Below, one piece after another: positions 16,739-25,860 of a stretch of DNA of 38,823 nucleotides. The DNA lies in assembly GCA_028715705.1 (NCBI GenBank), contig JAQURJ010000010.1:1-38823 (forward strand), read 5' to 3'. The translations under genes and the position numbers were made by a program. The notes under the pieces are model-generated. The model had not been told where the DNA came from. It ran no database searches and was given only the letters and a program-made list of their open reading frames with translations. Numbering within the stretch: position 1 is the stretch's first letter; each line of letters begins with the position of its first letter. Source of the stretch: Phycisphaerae bacterium (lineage in GTDB: Bacteria; Planctomycetota; Phycisphaerae; Sedimentisphaerales; Anaerobacaceae).

Positions 16739-19159
16739 TTAATCTTCTTCGTCAACGGCCATATATCCCTGCTGGCCTTCGCTGACATACGCCGGTTCAT
16801 CTTTATCATCTTCGGTCATATCGGCATATCCCGCGGCTGCGTCTCTTAGCATTTGCTTTCTGATCTGCTCATATTCATCAAGAGTAACGAGTACCTCGCG
16901 AGCCTGGCTGCCTTTGTATTCGCCGAGAATGCCGGCAGCGGCCATCATTTCAATAATCCGCGATGCGCGTGCGTAACCGATTGCCAGCCGCCGCTGGAGC
17001 AACGACACACTTCCTCGTTTGGTTTCGAGGACTATTCTGACGCCATCGTCGAAAAGGTCATCCTTACTCATCTCGGCGGTATCCACCCTGTTCAATTGTG
17101 TTAGCTCCGGGTGGAACTGCGGCTCGGCGATTGTCTTTAAGTGATTGACTATATTCTTGATTTCGTCATCATCCATAAATGTCCCCTGCGCACGGATAAG
17201 ATCGCTCGTACCGGGTTTGAGGAAGAGCATATCGCCCTGACCGAGTAGTGTTTCGGCGCCGTTCTGATCGAGGATGATGCGGCTGTCCATACGCGCGGCC
17301 ACGCGGAAACCTATACGACACGGCATATTCGATTTTATCAGGCCGGTAACAACAGTCGCCTGAGGACGCTGGGTCGCCAGAACGATATGTATGCCAACAG
17401 CACGGCTCTTCTGAGCAAGACGGACGATATAGGTTTCGATCTCCTTTGACGCTGTCATCATAAGGTCGGCAAGCTCGTCGATAACTATCATAATAAGGGG
17501 GAGTTTTTTGGGTATCTGCGCCTCTTCATCCGGCGTCGTCGGGTTGAAGCGGTTTATGATCTCTTCTGTGCCGAGCTTGTTGAAGTCGGCTATATTCTTT
17601 ACGCGTGCTTCGGCAAGGATCGCATACCGTTCGTCCATCTTCACGGTAGCCCATTCGAGAATCTGCACCGCCCGATTGGTCTCGGTTACGATAGGACTCA
17701 TCAGATGCGGGATGTTGTTAAAAGCGCTCATTTCCACCATCTTCGGGTCAACAAGTATCATCTTCACCTCGTCGGGGCGACGAGTCATCAATATGCTGGT
17801 TATGATACTGTTTATGCACACGCTTTTGCCCGAGCCAGTCGTGCCCGCAATCAGTAAATGCGGCATAGAGGCCAGATCGCTAACGAGTGCTTCGCCGGAC
17901 GAATCTTTTCCAAGGAAAAGCGGAATGGCCATTTTTTCCGCTTTGACGCCGGCAAGCCGCATAAGGTCTTTTATACGAACCTTTTCCTTTTCGTTATTGG
18001 GCACTTCAATACCGATTGTGTGCTTTCCCGGCAGTGGAGCGACTACCCGGACGGCACTTGCGCCAAGTGCGCGGGCAATATCGTTGGAAAGCGAGCTTAT
18101 CTGACTAACCTTTACCCCCGCCCCCAGTTCCAGTTCGTACATAGTGACTACCGGCCCCGTATCGGCTCGAACAACACCGGCATTGACATTAAATTCGCTA
18201 AGCAGTTTTTCAAGCGCGACGGCTTTTGCCTTTACCACCTTGCCCTGCAAAGCGGAATACCCTGTTTCGGCCTCACTAAGCAATTCCATCGGCGGCAGAA
18301 CATAATCATCGTAAGTCTTCGGTATATATGGCTTAACCGGCTTGGGCGTAAGCGGAGAAGTTATTTTTATCTCTTTTGGTTTTGTCGACTGCTCTTCGTG
18401 TTCTTGCCTATCGCTTTCTGATTGTATCTCTTCATGCGCCATGGCCATACGTTCCGAAAGGCTCTCCTCGAGATCTTCGTCGTTGTCTATGTGCATTGCA
18501 AGGTTGGTAACCTTAGGTCTGATTTGTTCTTTCTGCTTGGAACTGAGTTTTTGCCATATCTCAGAAAGGACGGCGCTTTGGCTCCTTGCCGAGCCTAATA
18601 TCGGCAGCATAAGGGAAAATACCCTTTTCAGCGCATGTCCAAACGCTATGAAAGCCGCTATTACTAATGAATCCGCTAACAGAACCGCGCCAACAAGCCA
18701 CGTGGCCGAGAGCAAAATAAATGTGCCAAGCTGGGCAAAACGGTTCAATAGAAATGTCGTCAAACCAACACCGAGGATGCCCCCGGAACCAAATGGAAAG
18801 CTGAAAACCAGCTTTGGAAAAAGACAGTACCACGTGCACGATGCCGCAGCCGTCAGAAGCAGCAAGCCGACAACGCGAAGTATGGGCTGGCCGATCTTGC
18901 GGCTGGCAAGATTAGCGACCAGGAAACATATAGCCGAAACAAGCAGAATAAAAACGCCCGGCCCAATATAATAAAATAGGTAATAGGCAAAAAATGCACC
19001 AGCTGCACCGCACCAGTTAGCCGAAGGCGCGTTGTGCGGATAGACGAACGGGCTTGGCCAGTCACCGATGTCGAAGCTCACGCAACTGCACAAAAGCATC
19101 AATAAACACGCAATAGCGATACAATCAAAGGCGATTTTATAGGGTTTTCTATCTTTCAC
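16739..19159 (-). CDS. ftsK: DNA translocase FtsK/SpoIIIE
   Basis: Pumps chromosomal DNA at the septum during division and dimer resolution. Four N-terminal membrane segments (about residues 15-180) are followed by a charged linker, the alpha/beta motor with Walker A LLIAGTTGSGKSVCIN and Walker B LPLIMIVIDELADL, and the C-terminal winged-helix gamma domain (SVSLLQRRLAIGYARASRII). The GTG at 19159 is preferred because GGAG lies 6 bases before it, giving 806 aa; a TTG four codons upstream overlaps that site. The linker is short compared with E. coli FtsK, closer to SpoIIIE. Walker motifs and gamma domain are intact. Confidence 0.95.
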   Translation of the reverse strand: MKDRKPYKIAFDCIAIACLLMLLCSCVSFDIGDWPSPFVYPHNAPSANWCGAAGAFFAYYLFYYIGPGVFILLVSAICFLVANLASRKIGQPILRVVGLLLLTAAASCTWYCLFPKLVFSFPFGSGGILGVGLTTFLLNRFAQLGTFILLSATWLVGAVLLADSLVIAAFIAFGHALKRVFSLMLPILGSARSQSAVLSEIWQKLSSKQKEQIRPKVTNLAMHIDNDEDLEESLSERMAMAHEEIQSESDRQEHEEQSTKPKEIKITSPLTPKPVKPYIPKTYDDYVLPPMELLSEAETGYSALQGKVVKAKAVALEKLLSEFNVNAGVVRADTGPVVTMYELELGAGVKVSQISSLSNDIARALGASAVRVVAPLPGKHTIGIEVPNNEKEKVRIKDLMRLAGVKAEKMAIPLFLGKDSSGEALVSDLASMPHLLIAGTTGSGKSVCINSIITSILMTRRPDEVKMILVDPKMVEMSAFNNIPHLMSPIVTETNRAVQILEWATVKMDERYAILAEARVKNIADFNKLGTEEIINRFNPTTPDEEAQIPKKLPLIMIVIDELADLMMTASKEIETYIVRLAQKSRAVGIHIVLATQRPQATVVTGLIKSNMPCRIGFRVAARMDSRIILDQNGAETLLGQGDMLFLKPGTSDLIRAQGTFMDDDEIKNIVNHLKTIAEPQFHPELTQLNRVDTAEMSKDDLFDDGVRIVLETKRGSVSLLQRRLAIGYARASRIIEMMAAAGILGEYKGSQAREVLVTLDEYEQIRKQMLRDAAAGYADMTEDDKDEPAYVSEGQQGYMAVDEED

Positions 19160-19171
19160 GCCGGTCTCCAA

Positions 19172-19712
19172 TAGTCCGATAATAATAAATTCTCAAGGTT
19201 TCGCAATCAGCGCATACATCCGATTTATCGGCAAAGGAGGTTGAAATCGGTTAATTAATGTGTTGATTGTCTGGGCAATTTTCGCTGCTTTAAGAAATTT
19301 TTAAAGAACGTCTTAAAAATCATTCAAACATATTTCCCCGCGAGCCTTGCAGAAAGATACGCCAAAAGGAATAGAGTAATAAAAAAAAATAAAAAAAGTT
19401 AGAACTATTTCGAAGAAAAAACTGTAATCTCGATTTTCTTAGCACGCAATTTCAACGGTGCCGGAAAAATCTCGCATAGCAATACTATTAAATGCCTTTG
19501 TGTATTTGACCGTATTATTTGGCTGTCAATATCAGGTATTTAATTTCCCCCGTATTCAATGCCTTTTTAAGTTTAAAGTCAAGGAACACAGTTTTTATCG
19601 GGCAGGGTTAACAAAAACGAATCAATTTCTAACTATTGAGATTTACTTAAACTGACCGATTGTCCTTTTGAGAGAGTAAAAGGCAAAAGTGTTTATTAAT
19701 TAGGAGTGTGTA
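19172..19712. other. 541-bp AT-rich gap between ftsK and a lipoprotein gene
   Basis: This holds the divergent promoters of ftsK and the lipoprotein gene. A perfect AAAGGAGG-like site near 19234 is not followed by a usable start at normal distance. A 65-codon frame from a GTG at 19458 has a lipobox-like LTVLFGC but no binding site and an unconvincing tail. No tRNA, repeat or decayed gene is recognised. Confidence 0.4.
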
Positions 19713-20837
19713 ATGCGTAGTAAGGAATCTTTTTTTCAAGTTATTATTTGTGTTGTGTTGTTGTTATCCGTTATGAGTGTTACCGGCTGCGGCATAGCTG
19801 GCGGGCCGCGTCTTCGGCCAAGCACGCACGCCTGCGGCGATTCGCGGGGTCGGTTTCACGATGCCGAATCCGTTGGGCAGCATAATTACAGTTCGTTCTT
19901 AGGTGAGCATGACGGCGTTGTCTATACGGCTCGCGGCGGCTGTATCGATATCGGGCATTTACGCATAGCAGCGGATAACGTCTATTTCTTAAATAAGAAG
20001 GTAAGCAGGCATCTTGAAAAGGGTCGTACCGCTTTTACCTACAAACTGAACGCCGACCCATCCATTTATCATGTCAGTGTTATTTACCCCGCTGGTTTCC
20101 AATCGCTGCCGGAAAGTGAACAACAGAGGATCATCAACGAAATATCGCCTGAACTTGCCCAGTATTTTACATGGCAGATGATATCATGGCACGAGGTGAT
20201 AACGTGGTTCGGCTACAAGGTAGCCGGAGTTATACCGCAGTTCGTGTCGGCATTTTCGTGGGAGGATCCGTATTCGAATCTTGTCGGGACTCGGCTCGGA
20301 GCCGAAGCCATTAGTATGAAAGGATACAGTTTTAATGACGCGATGACATATTGTCTGGATACCGAGCTTGAGCGGCTCGGAAGTGTTTCTGCCGACCAGG
20401 CTTATGCAGCATCAAAGAGTATGGAAGGCCAGTGGTACAAAGATACAATTTTAGGCGTGAAGGTTCTGTTGCGAAGTTTCGACCTTGGGTGCGATTCGGA
20501 TAAGTGCGTTACGCCGTCTCTTGTACCGGGCGCATGTCCGGGCGCCCAGCCGTTGTGTTATCCGGTTCCACAGTTGACCACCGCCCAAAAGTATGGATTT
20601 GGTATTGCATTGCAGATCGAGCCTCGTGAATATATGCGGGGCAAATATCTTGCGGTATTGTATCCCTATGGCGATCGCGGCTGGGTCACTCCATCTGTTG
20701 ATATGCCGATACTGCTCAATTATATACGCCACCAAGCCGCTGATTGGGGCTACCAGATAGCCGCCAACACCTGCGACACCACCTTCGAGCATGAAAAGAC
20801 GGTGGCCGCGAAAGACAGGACAAAAACGGCTTATTAA
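19713..20837 (+). CDS. Lipoprotein, DUF4056-like
   Basis: A 374-aa secreted lipoprotein. The signal peptide ends in the lipobox VTGC at Cys26. The body contains GVVYTARGGCIDIGHLRIAA and the block TWQMISWHEVITWFGY, which resemble the DUF4056 family; the WHE motif and the conserved arginine/histidine pattern suggest an enzyme, but no activity is known. Eight or more cysteines are present in the C-terminal half, so disulphides are likely. AGGAG lies 8 bases before the ATG. It is a single-gene unit, with a strong terminator directly downstream. Confidence 0.7.
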   Translation: MRSKESFFQVIICVVLLLSVMSVTGCGIAGGPRLRPSTHACGDSRGRFHDAESVGQHNYSSFLGEHDGVVYTARGGCIDIGHLRIAADNVYFLNKKVSRHLEKGRTAFTYKLNADPSIYHVSVIYPAGFQSLPESEQQRIINEISPELAQYFTWQMISWHEVITWFGYKVAGVIPQFVSAFSWEDPYSNLVGTRLGAEAISMKGYSFNDAMTYCLDTELERLGSVSADQAYAASKSMEGQWYKDTILGVKVLLRSFDLGCDSDKCVTPSLVPGACPGAQPLCYPVPQLTTAQKYGFGIALQIEPREYMRGKYLAVLYPYGDRGWVTPSVDMPILLNYIRHQAADWGYQIAANTCDTTFEHEKTVAAKDRTKTAY

Positions 20838-20862
20838 CTGGATAAAAACGAGTTCTTCAATC

Positions 20863-20892
20863 AAAAGGCGGGAGCTTTAGCCCGCCTTTTTT
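20863..20892 (+). terminator. Intrinsic terminator
   Basis: GGCGGG at 20867-20872, an 8-base loop, CCCGCC at 20881-20886, then six T. It ends the lipoprotein transcript 30 bp after its stop and isolates the ffh operon. Confidence 0.9.
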
Positions 20893-20943
20893 CATTTTAA
20901 AAACGGATTAAGCTTACGATTTTTGAAAGCCGGCTATTTGCGC

Positions 20944-20972
20944 TTGAAAATTTGGACTAAAATTTGTAGCAT
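20944..20972 (+). promoter_or_regulatory. Candidate promoter of the ffh operon
   Basis: TTGAAA at 20944-20949, a 17-base spacer, and TAGCAT at 20967-20972, 39 bp before the ffh ATG and just after the upstream terminator. The -10 is imperfect but resembles the TANCAT form of other promoters in this window. Confidence 0.45.
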
Positions 20973-21011
20973 GTTGGGTTTATCGTTGTTTTCTGATTAA
21001 AAAGCAGGGTT

Positions 21012-22442
21012 ATGTTCGATAATTTAACGGAAAAATTAAATTCAGTCTTCAAATCGCTGTCGGGGCGCGGCCGCATTACCGAGGCCAATATCTCCGATGC
21101 GATGCGCGATATTCGCAAGGCCCTGCTGGAAGCGGACGTCAATTACCAGATCGCCAAGCAGTTTTGCAATGATGTCCGTCAGGCTGCCCTCGGCGCCGAG
21201 GTTATCAAGAGCCTTCACCCCGGCCAGGTGCTGGTCAAGATAGTCAATGACGAATTGGCAAAGCTGATGGGGCCGGTCGATAGCAAGATATATTTTGTCT
21301 CGCCGGGGCCGACGGTGATAATGCTGGCTGGTTTGCAGGGTTCGGGTAAAACGACCACAGCCGCGAAACTTGCCAAATACATTGTTTCCAAAGGCAAAAA
21401 ACCGCTTCTGGCAGCCGACGACCTTCAGCGGCCTGCCGCTATCGAGCAGTTAAAGATTCTCGGTGAGCAGCTTGGGATACCGGTTTATACCGAGGACAGC
21501 AAAGACGCTGTCAAGGTAGCGAAGAATTCGCTCAAATACGCCAAGGAGCATGGCAATGACGTCGTTATCCTCGATACGGCTGGCCGTCTGCACGTCGATC
21601 AGGAAATGATGGACGAGATTTCAAATGTCGCCAAGGCCACAAGTCCGCACCAGATATATCTTGTCTGCGATTCGATGACCGGTCAGGATGCGGTCAATTC
21701 AGCCAAGGAATTCAATGAACGGCTGGAACTTGACGGGGTGATACTGACCAAACTGGACGGCGATGCCCGCGGCGGCGCGGCGTTGTCGATTAAAGCGGTT
21801 ACCGGAAAGCCCATCAAGTTCGTCGGCATCGGCGAAAAGCTGGACAAGCTCGAGGAATTTCATCCAGACCGGATGGCAAGCCGAATTTTAGGGATGGGTG
21901 ACGTGGTAACGCTGGTCGAGAGGGCGCAGGAGCAGTTCGATGCCGATGAAGCAGCCAAAATGCAACAGAAAATGGCCAAGGGCAGCTTCGGTTTCGATGA
22001 TTTTCTCAAACAGATGCAGTCCATCAAAAATATGGGCGGGATGAAGGATATGCTCAAACTGATTCCCGGCGTAGGCTCGCAGCTTGGCGATATGGACCTT
22101 GATGATAAGAGCACAAACCGCATTGAGGGCATCGTGCATTCAATGACTGGCAGGGAGCGGAGCGACCCGGAATTAATCGATTCGCCGCGAAGGCGGCGGA
22201 TAGCGGCCGGTTCAGGCGTGGATGCCGCCGAAGTAGCCGGACTAGTCAAAACCTTTAAAAGAAGCCGCGATCTGATGAAAACCTTGTCAGGCGGCGGAAA
22301 ATTAGGTATGATAAAGAGTTTGTTTTCCGGCGGGCTCAATATGGATTCGCTTGGCGCGATGATGGGCGGCGGAAAAAAAATAAAACAGCGGTCGAAACGC
22401 AAGAGTGTAATTGACCGGAAAGGTAAGAGAAAACGACGGTAA
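21012..22442 (+). CDS. ffh: Signal recognition particle protein (SRP54 GTPase)
   Basis: Binds 4.5S RNA and the signal sequences of nascent membrane proteins, then docks with FtsY. The 476-aa protein has the N domain (FDNLTEKLNSVFKSLSGRG), the G domain with P-loop GLQGSGKTTTAAKLA, the DTAGRLHVDQEMMDE switch and TKLDGDARGGAALS, and the methionine-rich M domain with GGMKDMLKLIPG and a basic tail. It is the first gene of an ffh, small gene, rpsP, trmD series. Confidence 0.97.
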   Translation: MFDNLTEKLNSVFKSLSGRGRITEANISDAMRDIRKALLEADVNYQIAKQFCNDVRQAALGAEVIKSLHPGQVLVKIVNDELAKLMGPVDSKIYFVSPGPTVIMLAGLQGSGKTTTAAKLAKYIVSKGKKPLLAADDLQRPAAIEQLKILGEQLGIPVYTEDSKDAVKVAKNSLKYAKEHGNDVVILDTAGRLHVDQEMMDEISNVAKATSPHQIYLVCDSMTGQDAVNSAKEFNERLELDGVILTKLDGDARGGAALSIKAVTGKPIKFVGIGEKLDKLEEFHPDRMASRILGMGDVVTLVERAQEQFDADEAAKMQQKMAKGSFGFDDFLKQMQSIKNMGGMKDMLKLIPGVGSQLGDMDLDDKSTNRIEGIVHSMTGRERSDPELIDSPRRRRIAAGSGVDAAEVAGLVKTFKRSRDLMKTLSGGGKLGMIKSLFSGGLNMDSLGAMMGGGKKIKQRSKRKSVIDRKGKRKRR

Positions 22443-22510
22443 ACCATAAAATATCGCTCGATGACTACGTAGTAAAGCTGGGGCATTTTTGCGGCAGCGA
22501 TTACGGTAAT

Positions 22511-22753
22511 ATGCTGCGGACGCAATTCGTCGATATTCAGGGCGATAGCGAACTGGCGATGCTGATTTCGCCAACGAAAGAAGAACTTGAAGAATTTAAA
22601 AAGGCGGTCGCCATAATGACGCCCGACGAGAAAGCTGCGGCATTGGATTTGACAGATGAGCAGGTACGCAAAATTGCCGATGATGCCAAAGTCGATCCGG
22701 CGAATTTCGCTATCTTTATTAATGGGTATATTTTGCATTGCAGAAAATTGTAA
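22511..22753 (+). CDS. Small protein of unknown function between ffh and rpsP, start uncertain
   Basis: From the first ATG the product is 80 aa, acidic and helical (SPTKEELEEFKKAVAIMTPD). The same frame is open back to a stop at 22424 and reads sensibly before the ATG (ISLDDYVVKLGHFCGSDYG), so the true protein may be about 100 aa. No ATG, GTG or TTG lies in that part; candidate non-standard starts are ACG at 22433 or ATA at 22451, with AAGGT about 9 bases before the ACG. No motif is recognised. The position in the ffh-rpsP-trmD group suggests a link to translation, but this is not rimM. Confidence 0.6.
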   Translation: MLRTQFVDIQGDSELAMLISPTKEELEEFKKAVAIMTPDEKAAALDLTDEQVRKIADDAKVDPANFAIFINGYILHCRKL

Positions 22754-22819
22754 ACGTGTTTCGCAAGCGGCACAGGGCCGAACGCGAAAATTTATCATAG
22801 AAAAAGAAAGGTAAATAAA

Positions 22820-23329
22820 ATGGCAGTAAAACTTAGAATGACACGGATGGGAAGGCGGCACAGACCGTTTTTCAGGATTAACGCTATCGATTCGCGAACG
22901 CCTCGCGACGGGCGCATTCTCGAAAAGCTGGGACACTACGACCCTATCGAAAAGGACAAGGCTAAACAAATTGTCCTCGATATCGAACGTGCCCAGTTTT
23001 GGCTTGATCAAGGCGCTATTCCTTCCGATACCGTTTCAGATATTCTCGCTAAATTAGGTATCAAGACCAAGCAAGGCGAACAAAGAGCGGCTCGCCGTAC
23101 AAGAGCGGTTCAGATCGCCCGCAAGCAGGGCAAACCATTCACCAAGACCGAGAGGTTAGCCGCCGAAAAAGCCGCAGCAGAAGCCAAGAAGGCCGCTGAA
23201 GAAAAGGCTAAGGCCGAAGAAGAGGCTAAGAAAAAAGCCGAAGCCGAAGCCAAAAAACAAGCTGAGGAAGCCGCCAAGGCAGCCGAGGCAGCCAAAGCCG
23301 AAGCTCCTGCTGAAGAAAAAACAGAGTAA
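22820..23329 (+). CDS. rpsP: 30S ribosomal protein S16 with a long Ala/Lys/Glu tail
   Basis: The first 80 residues are a standard S16 ([52 protein letters not shown]). The remaining part to 169 aa is a low-complexity helix of alanine, lysine and glutamate, about twice the normal length. Such tails occur on S16 in several phyla and do not change the core fold. AAAGG lies 8 bases before the ATG. It is followed by trmD after 14 bp. Confidence 0.96.
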   Translation: MAVKLRMTRMGRRHRPFFRINAIDSRTPRDGRILEKLGHYDPIEKDKAKQIVLDIERAQFWLDQGAIPSDTVSDILAKLGIKTKQGEQRAARRTRAVQIARKQGKPFTKTERLAAEKAAAEAKKAAEEKAKAEEEAKKKAEAEAKKQAEEAAKAAEAAKAEAPAEEKTE

Positions 23330-23343
23330 CGTTTTTCAATCGC

Positions 23344-24018
23344 ATGAAAATCGATGTTTTGACATTGTTCCCGGAAATGTTCGAGTCGCCGCTGGGGCAT
23401 TCGATATTAAAAAGGGCACAGGATGCCGGGCTTGTCGAGATCAATTTCACAAATATTCGCGACTTTGCCGAAGGTCAGTACCGCAAAGTCGATGACAAAC
23501 CGTATGGAGGCGGGCCGGGTATGGTGATGATGCCCGGACCTGTCTTCGACGCCGTCGAACACGCCAAAAATAAATCCTCTGAACCAGCAAGACTTATCCT
23601 GCTAACCCCGCAGGGCAAAAAATTCGACCAAAAACTTGCAGCCGAACTTTCAAATGAAAAACACCTCATCCTGATATCGGGCCGATATGAAGGTTTCGAC
23701 GAGCGAATCCGCACCAGCCTCGGAGCGGAGCAAGTTTCCATGGGAGATTTTGTTCTCAGCGGCGGCGAGCTTGCGGCAATGGTGATTATCGACTGTGTGG
23801 TCAGATTATTACCCGGCGCACTTGGCGACGAGGATTCAGCAGCCGATGATTCGTTCAGCGATGGCCTGCTCGAATATCCCCAATACACCCGTCCCGAGGA
23901 TTTTCGCGGGATGAAAGTTCCCGATATCCTGCTCAGCGGCGACCACAAAAAAATCGCCCAGTGGCGAAAAGACCAATCTATCGAACGCACAAAAAACAAC
24001 CGTCCCGACCTGCTATAA
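23344..24018 (+). CDS. trmD: tRNA (guanine37-N1)-methyltransferase
   Basis: Adds a methyl group to G37 next to the anticodon, using S-adenosylmethionine, which prevents frameshifting. The 224-aa protein has the SPOUT-knot sequence: [13 protein letters not shown] near residue 57, the cofactor loop [15 protein letters not shown], and [19 protein letters not shown]. The linker and C-terminal helices ([20 protein letters not shown]) are complete. It follows rpsP directly; rimM, usually between them, is absent, and rplS does not follow. Confidence 0.96.
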   Translation: MKIDVLTLFPEMFESPLGHSILKRAQDAGLVEINFTNIRDFAEGQYRKVDDKPYGGGPGMVMMPGPVFDAVEHAKNKSSEPARLILLTPQGKKFDQKLAAELSNEKHLILISGRYEGFDERIRTSLGAEQVSMGDFVLSGGELAAMVIIDCVVRLLPGALGDEDSAADDSFSDGLLEYPQYTRPEDFRGMKVPDILLSGDHKKIAQWRKDQSIERTKNNRPDLL

Positions 24019-24067
24019 TAGACAATTAAAATCTGATTTTGGCTGAAACCTCTTGTGTAATTTTTAC

Positions 24068-24751
24068 TTACGCTAACTTTTTGCGAAGTCTCTTTCCTAA
24101 ATCAACCCAGTTCTCTAAACTAGTCCCTCGAGGATGTGGCGCAGCTGCCCATATCGTTCCATCTCGATTTTCAAATTCAAAGTTAGCAAGATTATTTCCA
24201 AAATACTTGCAGGGGTCTTTCCCATAAACCACTACCAGTTTTGGTCTATACTTTTTAACAAATTCTCTGATATTTTTCACACGGAATTTAGTAAAATTGT
24301 CTGAATATTTTCCCTTATCAAATTGTAAGTCAATATCCTCCGGTAATTTCTCACCAACTAATTCACTCAATCTTAACGGAAACGGCAATGGCCATAATTC
24401 TGCGATAAGATTATCCTTTCGTCCCAAGTGATTCTTTTGAAAATGCTTTCTCTTTTTTTCATTAACTTCATCCCCTTTTAGTGCAAGAAGGCAGGCGATA
24501 AGTCTAGTCCAAGTCTTCTGTAGCGTTGGATTTTCACCTCTAAACCATCTATTTAGTTGAGGCGACAGCATTTCATCGTGAAATTGGTCTATATCTCTAA
24601 CAAAATTAGCACAGCCACGCTTTTCCCAAGCCTGTGTTCTTTCACGAATATAGCCGCCACCATCCTCAACCCCTATAAACCAATAATCAGCTTGTTCCGG
24701 GTCACCGAAGCCGAAATAATTTTTCATGTAGTTGATTAACAATTCATTCAT
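24068..24751 (-). CDS. Unrecognised 227-aa protein, possibly uracil-DNA-glycosylase-like fold
   Basis: No named family recognised with confidence. It begins MNELLINYMKNYFGFGDP and has a strand-loop YWFIGVEDGGGYIRER, a central basic segment, then the strand LVVVYGKDPCKYFG and a loop AAAPHPRGTS near the C-terminus. A glycine-rich first loop, a late hydrophobic strand and an HP-S-type last loop are the order seen in uracil-DNA glycosylases, but the key residues are not clear. The ATG at 24751 has GGGA nine bases before it; a start eight codons upstream is possible. It converges on trmD. Its A+T content looks higher than that of trmD, suggesting a different origin. Confidence 0.6.
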   Translation of the reverse strand: MNELLINYMKNYFGFGDPEQADYWFIGVEDGGGYIRERTQAWEKRGCANFVRDIDQFHDEMLSPQLNRWFRGENPTLQKTWTRLIACLLALKGDEVNEKKRKHFQKNHLGRKDNLIAELWPLPFPLRLSELVGEKLPEDIDLQFDKGKYSDNFTKFRVKNIREFVKKYRPKLVVVYGKDPCKYFGNNLANFEFENRDGTIWAAAPHPRGTSLENWVDLGKRLRKKLA

Positions 24752-24796
24752 CTTGCAGTATCCCATATAAATCAAAAATTTTCTGTCATTTCTATA

Positions 24797-25246
24797 TTAT
24801 TTGACCGCCCAAATCAAATTTGGCAAATCTTCTGTTTTTATAAATTCGACATGCATATCATTAAAAAGAATGTAGCAGCCTTTACCTTTATGATTTTCAG
24901 TTGTAGCTATTTCCTGTCCACCGTGCTGATTCCACCCCGGCTTAGTTTCAAACAATAAAACAGCGTCTGGTGACGAAGTTGAATCAACATTTGGATTTAT
25001 CGCAAAATTACACGGTCCTTCTGTTGCGGTTTGACATTGAAGTAGTGATTTATCAATACCGGCATTTATTACTATGTCACACCATTCAGTCATAGCCGGA
25101 TATTCCTCATGATGATCATTACTGTAACTCAAAAAAAAGTAGCCCAAGGCTCTCATGTTTTCTGCCGTTTTGCCCCCTTTCTTGTCGCAACCAACAGTCA
25201 AAGCAATTGAAAGAAACAACACAGTAATAGTTATTTTACGTCTCAT
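24797..25246 (-). CDS. Small lipoprotein with an H-X9-DG-like C-terminus
   Basis: A 149-aa protein with a lipoprotein signal ending LTVGC at Cys20. The C-terminal block HKGKGCYILFNDMHVEFIKT resembles the H-X9-DG motif of the planctomycete type II pseudopilin-like proteins (usually LFADGHV), with Asn-Asp-Met in place of Ala-Asp-Gly. The N-terminal helix segment ENMRALGYFFLSYSNDHHEEYP matches the start of the same family after the pilin helix. So a lipid anchor appears to replace the normal prepilin signal. Function unknown. It is 45 bp upstream of the preceding minus-strand gene. Confidence 0.65.
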   Translation of the reverse strand: MRRKITITVLFLSIALTVGCDKKGGKTAENMRALGYFFLSYSNDHHEEYPAMTEWCDIVINAGIDKSLLQCQTATEGPCNFAINPNVDSTSSPDAVLLFETKPGWNQHGGQEIATTENHKGKGCYILFNDMHVEFIKTEDLPNLIWAVK

Positions 25247-25320
25247 ACAACATCTCCTTTAAAAAAATATTGAACCTTTAATACTGCTTTTTATTTCTAC
25301 CGACGGTATTACGTTATTCT

Positions 25321-25773
25321 TCACTCGCTGTAAGAAAGTATTCTCTTTTTTTGGGATTGAAATTCATCCTCTGTGATAATACCTTTTTCCTTTAACTCCG
25401 CAAGCTTGGCTAAATCATCAAAATTTTTCTTAACAGACTCATCTTTATTCTGCGTGATACTTTTATCAGCATCGTATTGAGCAAGTCCTCGAGTTATTAA
25501 CTTTTTGTTATAGCGCCCAGCACAAAGAAAACCATCAATAACTGCCATAAACACCAAACTCCAATAAAATAAAAAAATCGGTAATCCAAGTATCGCCCCA
25601 CCAAGTGCTGCTACTAACAAACCTATAGCAACCAACATAACTAAAATGCCCAGGATAATTCTACCACAATACATATATCCTACGCCTGGAAGAAAAATGT
25701 TTAAGAGTGCTGCAATCCAACCCGATTTTTTCTTTGCTTCAATTTCTAACTTTACCCGCTCTAAATCTGGCAT
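25321..25773 (-). CDS. Membrane protein with SHOCT domain
   Basis: A 150-aa protein with two or three hydrophobic segments (about residues 18-80; FLPGVGYMYCGRIILGILVM recalls the TM2 domain) and a C-terminal SHOCT domain, DLAKLAELKEKGIITEDEFQ followed by SQKKRIL. SHOCT domains are short helical hairpins found at the ends of many membrane proteins and are thought to bind proteins or nucleic acid. A role cannot be assigned. It is the first gene of a minus-strand group that includes the H-X9-DG-like lipoprotein. Confidence 0.75.
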   Translation of the reverse strand: MPDLERVKLEIEAKKKSGWIAALLNIFLPGVGYMYCGRIILGILVMLVAIGLLVAALGGAILGLPIFLFYWSLVFMAVIDGFLCAGRYNKKLITRGLAQYDADKSITQNKDESVKKNFDDLAKLAELKEKGIITEDEFQSQKKRILSYSE

Positions 25774-25860
25774 ATTGTTCCCTTTCCAAAAAATTTGTTT
25801 CTTTCAAATTCCATTTATTGCTGGCGGCGTGCGCATAAAAAAGGAGCATCGCCGCAAATG

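Noticed and set aside
17508-18971. Long plus-strand frames within the ftsK region (up to 209 codons)
   Set aside because: Shadows of ftsK; no start signals and no recognisable motif.
19230-19305. AGGAGG site followed by a 14-codon frame from a GTG, as a leader peptide
   Set aside because: The spacing to the GTG is about 19 bases, too long, and no attenuator structure follows.
19458-19655. A 65-codon frame with a lipobox-like LTVLFGC
   Set aside because: GTG start without a binding site, tail without any protein-like pattern, and it fills an AT-rich gap where such frames arise by chance.
21860-23011. A 383-codon frame on the minus strand opposite ffh and the start of rpsP
   Set aside because: It lies fully opposite well-conserved genes, shows no domain, and its composition mirrors the codon usage of the sense genes.
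22820-23329. The Ala/Lys/Glu tail of S16 as a frameshift into unrelated sequence
   Set aside because: The frame is continuous, codon use is regular and similar tails are known on S16.
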